From positions 8,091 through 14,616 of the forward strand of contig NZ_JAUNHK010000071.1 in NCBI RefSeq assembly GCF_030523985.1: DNA of 6,526 nucleotides. The letters are read 5' to 3'. Below, piece by piece: positions 1-6,526 of this stretch (positions are counted from its first letter, which is position 1; every line of letters starts with the position of its first letter). The position numbers and the translations under genes are program-made. A model generated the notes under the pieces. That model made no database searches, was not told where the DNA came from, and worked only from the letters and a program-made list of their open reading frames with translations. The stretch is from Deinococcus sp. Lineage in GTDB: Bacteria > Deinococcota > Deinococci > Deinococcales > Deinococcaceae.

Positions 1-111
1 AGTCCAGCAAACTGACCGCCATTTGCACAGCGCCAGCGTTAAGCCCCTGTCCCCCCTGGGGAGAGGGGTTTGGGGTTGGGGCCAAAAGCTGAAGCTCTAG
101 CCCCATAGCCC
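1..111. other. Intergenic tail downstream of the mutase gene; left edge of window
   Basis: This stretch lies after the mutase stop codon and runs to the window edge. Two plus-strand frames are open from the edge to stops near 92 and 100, but they are too short to support a gene. The stretch is dominated by G-runs and C-runs (44-81) that can form a hairpin or a G-quadruplex, described separately. A second weak hairpin has outer arms at 78-82 and 100-104 and inner arms at 87-89 and 94-96. No T-tract follows it on the minus strand, so it is not a textbook intrinsic terminator for the mutase gene, though it sits where one would be expected. Confidence 0.5.
42..81. repeat. C-run/G-run element: hairpin and predicted four-tetrad G-quadruplex
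   Basis: On the plus strand four GGGG blocks lie at 58-61, 65-68, 72-75 and 78-81, separated by loops of 3, 3 and 2 bases. This fits a strict intramolecular G-quadruplex pattern with four tetrads. The first two blocks can instead pair with the C-runs at 44-56: 42-48 pairs with 64-70 (one G-T wobble), then after one mismatch 50-54 pairs with 58-62, leaving a 3-base loop. The hairpin and quadruplex are therefore mutually exclusive. The element begins about 30 bp beyond the mutase stop. Its look, a C-rich arm followed by G4 blocks split by AGA or TT, resembles dispersed intergenic repeats of GC-rich genomes, but one copy cannot prove that. Confidence 0.6.
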
Positions 112-2259
<2,148 letters not shown>

Positions 2260-2266
2260 GGTTGTG

Positions 2267-2271
2267 CCTCC
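2267..2271 (-). promoter_or_regulatory. Shine-Dalgarno GGAGG of the mutase gene
   Basis: The minus strand reads GGAGG with seven bases between it and the ATG whose first base is 2259. This is ideal spacing and fixes the start of the mutase gene. Confidence 0.85.
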
Positions 2272-2332
2272 GTGTGTGAATTCATGATGCCACGCGCCGC
2301 CCCGTGCCTCACCTGCTCAGGCCCGACGTGCC

Positions 2333-2396
2333 CCTGGGGGTAACAAAAATCCGGGCAGCGAGCACAAGGAAAAAGGCCAGAAACCCGTCCCCCAGG
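2333..2396. repeat. Inverted repeat around T-tracts in the hpf-mutase gap; possible hpf terminator region
   Basis: The 164-bp gap between hpf and the mutase gene holds a perfect 8-bp inverted repeat, CCTGGGGG at 2333-2340 and CCCCCAGG at 2389-2396, with 48 bases between the arms. Read on the minus strand, the loop contains two T5 tracts, near 2370-2375 and 2345-2350. Just before the first is only an imperfect stem (AAGCC paired with GGCCTT, one bulged C). This could end hpf transcription 3' of its stop, but neither structure is a strong intrinsic terminator. No clear promoter for the mutase gene was seen in the gap, so partial read-through from hpf is possible. Confidence 0.3.
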
Positions 2397-2423
2397 CTTC
2401 CGACCTCCTCCGTGATGCGCGGC

Positions 2424-2984
2424 TCAGTTCGATTCAATCAGGCCGTAGTGCCCGTCTTTGCGGCGGTAGACCACACCCGTCTGGCCCCCGTTGTCCTTGA
2501 ACACGTAGAAGTCGTGTCCGAGGGCTTCCATCTGCACTACGGCGTCTTCCGCCGACATGGGGCGCAAGTCGAACTTCTTCTGGCGCACGATTTCGGGGTG
2601 GAACTCGGCCAGGTCGTCCTGCCCCTGCTGCACGGCAGCTTCGGCGGGGCCGGGCAGCGGTTCGGGGCGGCCCTCTTGCCGCTGCTTCATGTAGCGGGTC
2701 TTGAACTTGCGAAGCTGGCGCTCGAGGACGTCGCTCGCCTTGTCAATGGCGGCGTACATATCGGCGTGGTGTTCTTCGGCGCGGATAATGCCGTGCGGCA
2801 CGTTAATCTGCACTTCGACCCGATTGCGCCGCTCGGCGCTGCGAACGTCACGGACCGTCAGGGTCACGCGGGCGTCGGTAATCTGGTCACTGTAGCGCTC
2901 AAGTCGGGTGAGCTTTTCCTCGACATAGTCACGCAAGGCTTCGGTCACTTCGACGTTGCGTCCCGAGAGCTGGTAGATATGCAC
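2424..2984 (-). CDS. hpf: Ribosome hibernation-promoting factor, long form (HPF/RaiA/YfiA family)
   Basis: The protein binds the 30S subunit where mRNA and tRNA would sit, shutting down translation; long forms also pair two 70S ribosomes into 100S dimers. It has 186 residues, the usual long-HPF size. Residues 1-97 form the beta-alpha-beta-beta-beta-alpha ribosome-binding domain, starting MHIYQLSGRNVEVTEALRDY and ending in the basic helix DMYAAIDKASDVLERQLRKF. A variable linker rich in Pro and Gln covers about 98-130. Residues 131-186 (IVRQKKFDLRPMSAEDAVVQ, then HDFYVFKDNGG and GVVYRRKDGHYGLIE) are the conserved C-terminal dimerisation domain that drives 100S formation. The start is GTG at 2982-2984, chosen because AAGGAG lies eight bases upstream and the family N-terminus begins exactly here. 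The gene is divergent from a TetR-type gene across 289 bp, and the mutase gene lies 164 bp downstream on the same strand. Expression on entry to stationary phase or under stress is usual for the family; nothing here proves it. Confidence 0.96.
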   Translation of the reverse strand: MHIYQLSGRNVEVTEALRDYVEEKLTRLERYSDQITDARVTLTVRDVRSAERRNRVEVQINVPHGIIRAEEHHADMYAAIDKASDVLERQLRKFKTRYMKQRQEGRPEPLPGPAEAAVQQGQDDLAEFHPEIVRQKKFDLRPMSAEDAVVQMEALGHDFYVFKDNGGQTGVVYRRKDGHYGLIESN

Positions 2985-2992
2985 AGTTCACG

Positions 2993-2998
2993 CTCCTT
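2993..2998 (-). promoter_or_regulatory. Shine-Dalgarno AAGGAG that decides the GTG start of hpf
   Basis: The minus strand reads AAGGAG with eight bases before the GTG at 2984-2982. No ATG lies nearby in frame, so this site is what supports the GTG start. Confidence 0.85.
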
Positions 2999-3111
2999 CG
3001 TGCCGCGAAAGCTCGCAGGCTGGTGACTTCGGCTTTCTCGGCTGACCCCACTCTAGCCTTTTGTCTGCCCGGTGTCAGGGAAAAGGCTCACAGCGGCCCG
3101 GCAAATTGGGC

Positions 3112-3140
3112 GCTATACTTTGGGAAAAGTGACTTGACAC
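3112..3140 (-). promoter_or_regulatory. Possible hpf promoter (weak match)
   Basis: On the minus strand GTGTCA (3140-3135) and TATAGC (3117-3112) are separated by 17 bases, each matching four of six positions of the housekeeping -35 and -10 consensus. Transcription would begin near 3105 and give a leader of about 120 bases before hpf. The -35 box lies inside the palindrome at 3128-3156. The match is modest, and other promoters in the region cannot be excluded. Confidence 0.3.
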
Positions 3141-3156
3141 TGATTGTCTGGGCACT
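3128..3156. promoter_or_regulatory. 29-bp imperfect palindrome, candidate TetR-family operator
   Basis: The sequence is symmetric about base 3142. AGTG (3128-3131) pairs with CACT (3153-3156), GACA (3136-3139) pairs with TGTC (3145-3148), and the pairs 3133/3151 and 3141/3143 also match, so 10 of 14 pairs are complementary. It contains a perfect TTGACA (plus strand, 3134-3139), with TGATTT 16 bases downstream as a weak -10, and overlaps the minus-strand -35-like box of hpf. It lies 117 bp upstream of the tetR ATG in the divergent intergenic region, the typical place for an autoregulatory TetR operator. Palindromes of this quality can occur by chance in a search of this size, so the role is inference. 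Confidence 0.35.
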
Positions 3157-3257
3157 GATTTTCCGGGGGCCAAACTGGAGTCCGAGTGTCTGACGCCCTG
3201 TTCCCTCAGCTCCCTCAGCGCGGGGCGAAGCAGACAGTTGTGTTCGGGCAAATCCTC

Positions 3258-3263
3258 TAAACT
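3258..3263 (+). promoter_or_regulatory. -10 box TAAACT for a leaderless tetR transcript
   Basis: TAAACT fits the TANNNT -10 pattern and ends ten bases before the tetR ATG at 3274. There is no Shine-Dalgarno in the intervening bases, so transcription would begin at or very near the start codon, as is common in Deinococcus. No good -35 box stands at 16-18 bp. The match is short, so the call is tentative. Confidence 0.4.
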
Positions 3264-3273
3264 GCCTGCTGTC

Positions 3274-3954
3274 ATGAAAGTGGACCGTCAGGAGCAGGAC
3301 GAAGCGCGGCGGATACGCATTGCCCGCGCTGCTTTCGAATTGTTCGCCCGGACGGGCCTCGACAGCGTGAGTGCCCAGGACATCGCCCACGCCGCTTTCG
3401 TGAGCCGCACCAACCTGTACCGCTACTTTCCCAGCAAAACCCACATGCTGCTGGCCCACTTCGAGCGCACGGTGGGCGAAACCCGCGCCGAGGCGCTGCG
3501 CCGCCTGAGCAGTGGCGCGACGCCGCAGGCCGTCTGGCAGCAGGTCACGGCGCGGATGGCTGACCTGGGCGTGCGCTACCGCCACTTGGTCGGCGCGGTC
3601 GGTCAAGCGGTTCTCAGCCGCCGTGTGGGAGAAGGTGCGGGAGGAGCGCTGGCACAGGAATTGCAGACCGCACAGACGCTGGTCGGGCTGGTCGAACCCG
3701 TGCTGAGCGCCATGAAAGCCCAGGGCAAACTGCGGGCCGACGCCGATACCCGTTTTCTGGCGGCGCTGCTGGTGGATTCCTGCTTGATGTCTCTCATCCA
3801 CGGCGGACACCGCACCCAGCGCGAGGTGCTGACCGACTGGCAAGACCGATTCTCGCTGCTGATGCACGGGGCGCTGGTCAGTCCCCTCCCTGCTCCACAT
3901 GCAGGCGAGGACGCGCCCGAACTGGAAGCGCGAAAAAGCAAGGCGCAGCACTGA
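3274..3954 (+). CDS. TetR/AcrR-family transcriptional regulator
   Basis: This is a one-component DNA-binding repressor or activator that works as a dimer and responds to an unknown ligand. It is 226 residues from the ATG at 3274. Residues 10-56 are the TetR DNA-binding domain: helix 1 (ARRIRIARAAFELFARTGLD), then the helix-turn-helix around 33-52 (SAQDIAHAAFVSRTNLYRYF), ending in the signature YRYFPSK that leads into helix 4. Residues from about 58 to 200 are the helical ligand-binding and dimerisation domain, which is not specific enough to name a ligand. The last 25 residues look disordered. A TTG at 3238 would add 12 residues, but ATG is preferred because the extension is outside the conserved domain and lacks a ribosome-binding site. 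The gene is divergent from hpf and followed 68 bp later by a glycosyltransferase gene on the same strand. Candidate targets are its own promoter, hpf and the downstream genes. The family call is certain and the function unknown. Confidence 0.93.
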   Translation: MKVDRQEQDEARRIRIARAAFELFARTGLDSVSAQDIAHAAFVSRTNLYRYFPSKTHMLLAHFERTVGETRAEALRRLSSGATPQAVWQQVTARMADLGVRYRHLVGAVGQAVLSRRVGEGAGGALAQELQTAQTLVGLVEPVLSAMKAQGKLRADADTRFLAALLVDSCLMSLIHGGHRTQREVLTDWQDRFSLLMHGALVSPLPAPHAGEDAPELEARKSKAQH

Positions 3955-4007
3955 GTCGCTGCACCGCCCTCCATCGCCCACTCTCGATCGCCTGCGTCGT
4001 CATCGCT

Positions 4008-4013
4008 TAGCAT
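4008..4013 (+). promoter_or_regulatory. -10 box TAGCAT for a leaderless glycosyltransferase transcript
   Basis: TAGCAT fits TANNNT and ends nine bases before the ATG at 4023. The bases between (AGAAAGCAG) are purine-rich but lack a GGAGG-like core. This suggests that the glycosyltransferase has its own promoter in the 68-bp gap after tetR, with little or no 5' leader. No convincing -35 was found. Confidence 0.35.
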
Positions 4014-4022
4014 AGAAAGCAG

Positions 4023-4706
4023 ATGACCTCAGGCCAGTTCCTTTCGTCTCCCGAAGTCTCCGCGCCTCTCACCGCGTCCTCGGTGGCGGTGGTCATTCCG
4101 GCCTACAACGAGGAAGACACGGTGGGCGAAGTGGTGCGCGCCGCCCTGACCCTCACGCCCGACGTGGTGGTCGCCTCCGATGGCAGCGCCGACGCCACCG
4201 CCCAGGCAGCGCGGGAAGCCGGGGCCAAGGTGGTCGAACTGCGGGACAACCAGGGCAAAGGCCCGGCGCTCTACGCCGCCTTGCAAGCCACCGACGCCGA
4301 ATACGTGGTGATGCTCGACGCCGACTTGCAGGGGCTGACCCGTCATCACCTCGACCTGCTGCTGCGCCCGGTCCTGGCTGGCACGCAGGACATGACCATT
4401 GGGGTGTTCGAGGGGGGCGGCTTCGCGTCCGACTTCGGTAACAAGATGACGCCGCACCTCAGCGGACAGCGGGCTTGCCGCCGCGACTGGCTGCTGGGCG
4501 TGCCGCACCTCGCCACCGAGCGCTGGCCCGAACCCGCCATCACCGCGCACCTCAAGGCCACGCAGGCCCGCTGGGACTATGTCGAACTGCCGCAGGTGGG
4601 GCAGGTGCTCAAGGAGAAGAAGCGCGGCTTCTGGGCCGGAATCCGGGCGCGGGGGCAGATGTACGGCGAACTGCTGACCTTCTGGGCACGCAAGGGCAGA
4701 AGCTGA
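4023..4706 (+). CDS. Family 2 glycosyltransferase (GT-A fold), soluble
   Basis: The protein probably transfers a sugar from a nucleotide-sugar donor to a lipid, small-molecule or polymer acceptor in the cytoplasm; neither donor nor acceptor can be told. It has 227 residues. The GT2 core begins at residue 21 with VAVVIPAYNEEDTVGEVV, the nucleotide-binding strand. DGSADAT at 53-59 and NQGKGPALYAAL at 76-87 follow, and then the metal-binding DxD at Asp99-Ala-Asp101 within VMLDADLQGL. The segment PHLSGQRACRRDWL (144-157) resembles the acceptor-side loop of dolichyl-phosphate mannosyltransferase and glucosyl-3-phosphoglycerate synthase relatives. No membrane segments are visible, unlike GtrB-type enzymes, so it should be cytosolic or peripheral. 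The first 20 residues are a non-conserved extension. The gene follows tetR by 68 bp and precedes the small unknown gene by 53 bp. A link to the deacetylase encoded at the right edge in cell-envelope polysaccharide work is possible but inferred. Confidence 0.9.
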   Translation: MTSGQFLSSPEVSAPLTASSVAVVIPAYNEEDTVGEVVRAALTLTPDVVVASDGSADATAQAAREAGAKVVELRDNQGKGPALYAALQATDAEYVVMLDADLQGLTRHHLDLLLRPVLAGTQDMTIGVFEGGGFASDFGNKMTPHLSGQRACRRDWLLGVPHLATERWPEPAITAHLKATQARWDYVELPQVGQVLKEKKRGFWAGIRARGQMYGELLTFWARKGRS

Positions 4707-4747
4707 ACAAAGGCACCCAGACGACGGAAAACGCCCGCACTCTGCCC

Positions 4748-4753
4748 TAATGT
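4748..4753 (+). promoter_or_regulatory. -10 box TAATGT for a leaderless small-gene transcript
   Basis: TAATGT fits TANNNT and ends six bases before the ATG at 4760, the best-placed of the three such boxes in this window. No Shine-Dalgarno is present. The box sits between GCCC (4744-4747) and GGGC (4755-4758), a small inverted repeat around the presumed promoter. Confidence 0.45.
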
Positions 4754-4759
4754 CGGGCC

Positions 4760-5008
4760 ATGCAACTTCGAGACGACAGGGGCGCTCAGGTCACGCTCGA
4801 CCTTTCCCGCGACGAACTGACGGTGCTGGCGGGCGGGCTGCTCACGGCGCTGGACCTGCTCAGCCGCGCCGACCCGGAAGAAGACCTGCGCCTACATCTG
4901 GAAGCCGAATTTCATGGTCGGGTCGGGGTCAGCCGGGCCTCGGCCACCGCGCTACTAACCCAATTGGTCGGCATCATTCAGGCAGGAGAAGAATCGGCCC
5001 GCGCCTGA
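4760..5008 (+). CDS. Small conserved-looking protein of unknown function (82 aa)
   Basis: I do not recognise this family. The 82-residue acidic protein has no signal peptide, membrane span or cysteines. The pattern suggests a short N-terminal strand (QVTLDLS, 10-16), a helix SRDELTVLAGGLLTALDLLS (16-35), a stretch EDLRLHLEAEFHGRVGV (41-57) with alternating hydrophobic residues and a terminal helix (RASATALLTQLVGIIQAGEE, 59-78), so it is probably a small folded cytoplasmic domain. The ATG at 4760 is chosen because a TAATGT -10 box lies six bases upstream. The codons are GC-rich in third positions like neighbouring genes. Its last 31 bases overlap the 3' end of the convergent methyltransferase gene, which weakens the case for it slightly but not much, because the reading frame, hydrophobic pattern and start signal are coherent. 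It might be transcribed with the upstream glycosyltransferase, 53 bp away, but appears to have its own promoter. Confidence 0.7.
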   Translation: MQLRDDRGAQVTLDLSRDELTVLAGGLLTALDLLSRADPEEDLRLHLEAEFHGRVGVSRASATALLTQLVGIIQAGEESARA

Positions 5009-5730
5009 AAGACCATGACTTCGCTGGCTTCGGAGAGTGGCCCGCCCTGAAAACTGCCCGTCACACGCGGCGTTTCAAAGCCCGCGCAGCGCAGCAGCCA
5101 TACCATCTCGAAGCGGCTGAAATACCGCTGCGTCAGCGTGTGGTGGGCGCGGCGCAGGCCACCGTCCGGTGCGGTGGTGTCGGCAAAATACTCGGTGGTG
5201 ATGACCTGCCGGGGCGCGTCGTGGCGCTGGAGGAGGAAGAGGTCGGTGCGCGACCCGTCCGGCGCGTGAAAGGTTTCGCCCTCGTGCCGCAGCGTGTTCA
5301 TGGCCCCAAAACGTGGCACATACAGGTCGAAAACGAACTGCCCCCCTTCCCTGAGGTGGGCACGGATGTTTTGCAGCGCCGCCAGTTGTTCGGCGGGCGT
5401 GTAGAGATGCATCAGCGCATTGAACGGCGCGACAATCAGGCCAAAGCGTTCGTCGCTGCGAAAAGTCTGGGCACTGCCCTCCACGATGTCGAGGGTGACG
5501 CCTTCCCGCGCGGCCCGTGCCTGTGCCCTGGCCCGCATTTCGCTGCTCGGCTCGACGCCCAGCACCTGCACGCCGCGCCGCGTCAGAAAAGACGTGACCC
5601 GCCCGCTGCCCGCGCCGATTTCCAGCACCCGGCCCCCGACGCGTTCGCACAGGCCCGCGTAGAAATGTAGGTCGTCGCGGTAGGTGTCGTACTGCTGGTC
5701 ATAAATGGACGCGAGGTCGTCGTAGTTCAT
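4978..5730 (-). CDS. Class I SAM-dependent methyltransferase, substrate unknown
   Basis: The protein should transfer a methyl group from S-adenosylmethionine to a small molecule or lipid; the substrate cannot be read from the sequence. It has 250 residues. The start MNYDDLASIYDQQYDTYRDD is the usual N-terminal helix of Methyltransf_25/11-type enzymes. Motif I is VLEIGAGSGRV at 35-45 and the acidic residue ending strand 2 is Glu60 in VLGVEPSSEM. Motif IV is around IVAPFNALMHLY (99-110), and post-motif strands follow at QFVFDLY (131-137). The C-terminal part contains a beta-rich insert (about 150-205), then RYFSRFEMVWLLRCAGFE and a final strand with EASEVMVFQAR. The ATG start has AGAGGG about six bases upstream. 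The gene lies 23 bp after the deacetylase-like gene on the same strand, so the two are probably one operon. Its end overlaps the convergent small gene by 31 bp, leaving no room for a separate terminator. Confidence 0.93.
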   Translation of the reverse strand: MNYDDLASIYDQQYDTYRDDLHFYAGLCERVGGRVLEIGAGSGRVTSFLTRRGVQVLGVEPSSEMRARAQARAAREGVTLDIVEGSAQTFRSDERFGLIVAPFNALMHLYTPAEQLAALQNIRAHLREGGQFVFDLYVPRFGAMNTLRHEGETFHAPDGSRTDLFLLQRHDAPRQVITTEYFADTTAPDGGLRRAHHTLTQRYFSRFEMVWLLRCAGFETPRVTGSFQGGPLSEASEVMVFQARADSSPA

Positions 5731-5736
5731 GGTTGT

Positions 5737-5742
5737 CCCTCT
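5737..5742 (-). promoter_or_regulatory. Shine-Dalgarno AGAGGG of the methyltransferase gene
   Basis: The minus strand reads AGAGGG ending six bases before the ATG at 5730. It occupies most of the 23-bp gap after the upstream deacetylase-like gene, which supports translation from a shared transcript. Confidence 0.7.
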
Positions 5743-5753
5743 CTTTCATTCCC

Positions 5754-6526
5754 TCAATCGCGGGCGAACAGTTCTTCGAAGCGCTGACGGCTCAGGATGC
5801 TCAGTTTGGGCTCCTGGGCCCCCTGGGCACTGCCGTAGGCGCGGCGCAACACCTCGGCCCAGCCCCGCAAGCGCCGGGCATCCTGTGCGGGCAGAGGGTG
5901 GGTCTCAAAGCCGACCAGCGCCAGCAGCGGGGCCAGCGATGAAAGGCAGAAAATATACTCGGTATCACGCAGTTCGGGGCGGTCAAGCAGGTCGCGGGCC
6001 AGCGCCCCAAAGTCGGTCGGCCCCTGACGCACCGCCCGGCGCGGCCCGATGTCCACGATCAGGGCATTGTTGACATGAAATTCGGCGGCGGGCGCACCGT
6101 GCGGTACAGGGGTCCCGTCGTTCAGCCGGATGCCGTGCAGGGGGAAGCGGGCTGGTCCCACCCGGAAGAGGTTGTCGGCCCGCCCACCCGAATAGCGGAT
6201 ATGACCCAGACGGTCAAAGACAGTGTCCAGAGTGGTAAAAGCCCGCCGCTTGAGTTCCGGCCCGCCCTGCGCCCCTGCCCCGTCCAGCGCGTCCAGCCGC
6301 ACCGAGCGGTAGCCCCGCGCCCGAAGGTCGGAGAGCAAGTCGGGTAAGAGCGGCACCGTGACCCGCGCCCCTGGCCCCGCGTCGTGCAGCACCACCACCG
6401 CGCCGGGAACGAGCCGAGCGCTGAGGCGTTCGCGCACCGTTTCGGGCGTGGAAGCCCCGTGCCAGTCGCGTCCCTCCATGCTCCAGTGGGCACCGCGCAC
6501 CCCCGCCAGCCGTTGCCCCAGCAGCG
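5754..6526 (-). CDS. Polysaccharide deacetylase-like protein with fused C-terminal domain, 5' end beyond window
   Basis: Only the C-terminal 257 codons are present. The frame stays open to the window edge (LLGQRLAG precedes Val at 6500), so a GTG at 6500 is internal and not a start. The visible N-terminal part (to about codon 80 here) looks like the end of a NodB-homology domain: HWSMEGRDWHG matches the W..DW region, then RLVPGAVVVLHDAGPG carries the C-terminal LHD catalytic motif, then LLPDLLSDLRARGYRSVRLD is the usual last helix and strand. The TFDDG and HxxxH zinc motifs must lie outside, so activity cannot be judged. After codon 95 comes an extra domain of about 160 residues with strands such as LFRVG, DGTPVPHG and AEFHVNNALIVDIG. 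It reminds me of Bacillus YkoP, but I cannot confirm this. Deacetylases of this type usually act on cell-wall or exported glycans. The downstream methyltransferase gene starts 23 bp after the stop and is likely cotranscribed. Confidence 0.8.
   Translation of the reverse strand, partial: LLGQRLAGVRGAHWSMEGRDWHGASTPETVRERLSARLVPGAVVVLHDAGPGARVTVPLLPDLLSDLRARGYRSVRLDALDGAGAQGGPELKRRAFTTLDTVFDRLGHIRYSGGRADNLFRVGPARFPLHGIRLNDGTPVPHGAPAAEFHVNNALIVDIGPRRAVRQGPTDFGALARDLLDRPELRDTEYIFCLSSLAPLLALVGFETHPLPAQDARRLRGWAEVLRRAYGSAQGAQEPKLSILSRQRFEELFARD

Noticed and set aside
3128..3156. Radiation/desiccation response motif of Deinococcus
   Set aside because: The palindrome contains TTGACA, but it lacks the ATGTCA...TGACAT symmetry of that 17-bp motif as I remember it, and its centre and spacing differ.
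3238..3273. TTG start 12 codons upstream of the TetR ATG
   Set aside because: The extension is outside the TetR domain, has no ribosome-binding site, and overlaps the TAAACT box proposed as the promoter.
3088..3981. Minus-strand open frame of 297 codons opposite the TetR gene
   Set aside because: The plus-strand frame carries a complete TetR DNA-binding domain; the antisense product has no family features.
4750..5670. Plus-strand open frame of 306 codons spanning the small gene and the antisense of the methyltransferase
   Set aside because: It is mostly antisense to the methyltransferase gene, whose SAM-binding motifs are clear. Its product is Arg/Pro-rich with no domain, and it overlaps the better-supported 4760 gene in another frame.
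6498..6500. GTG at 6500 as the start of the deacetylase-like gene
   Set aside because: The frame stays open to the window edge, the residues upstream continue the deacetylase fold, and no Shine-Dalgarno precedes it. The gene is cut by the window.

Overview
The window is GC-rich and gene-dense, and its gene content and signals suggest a Deinococcus-type bacterium, probably close to D. radiodurans. The evidence is a single-chain methylmalonyl-CoA mutase, a long-form ribosome hibernation factor, and plus-strand genes that begin right after a TANNNT -10 box with no Shine-Dalgarno sequence. The species call is inference from style and remembered gene order, not from a search.

Layout from the left. 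Positions 1-111 are intergenic, with a run of four GGGG blocks (58-81) that could fold as a G-quadruplex. Positions 112-2259 (minus) encode adenosylcobalamin-dependent methylmalonyl-CoA mutase. A 164-bp gap follows, with T-tracts (minus strand) lying between the arms of an inverted repeat. Positions 2424-2984 (minus) encode the HPF/RaiA-type hibernation factor, with a GTG start and a strong Shine-Dalgarno. The 289-bp divergent intergenic region holds promoter-like boxes and a 29-bp imperfect palindrome (3128-3156) that could be the operator of the next gene. Positions 3274-3954 (plus) encode a TetR-family regulator, 4023-4706 (plus) a family 2 glycosyltransferase, and 4760-5008 (plus) a small unknown protein. 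From the right come a class I methyltransferase (4978-5730, minus) and the C-terminal part of a polysaccharide deacetylase-like protein with an extra C-terminal domain (5754 to beyond 6526, minus). These two form a likely operon that meets the small gene tail to tail with a 31-bp overlap.

The genes do not form one pathway. The mutase serves propionyl-CoA, odd-chain and branched-chain carbon metabolism by feeding succinyl-CoA to the TCA cycle. The hibernation factor silences ribosomes in stationary phase or stress. The glycosyltransferase and deacetylase are typical of cell-envelope or polysaccharide metabolism and may be functionally linked, possibly with the methyltransferase. The TetR protein could control itself, hpf or the downstream glycosyltransferase.

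I did not find a convincing new system such as a defence island, mobile element or CRISPR. The observations most worth a second look are the G-quadruplex/hairpin element at the left edge, the palindrome between hpf and tetR, the contrast between leaderless-looking plus-strand genes and Shine-Dalgarno-led minus-strand genes, the Leu-to-Gln change in the mutase cobalamin motif, and the fused C-terminal domain of the deacetylase.
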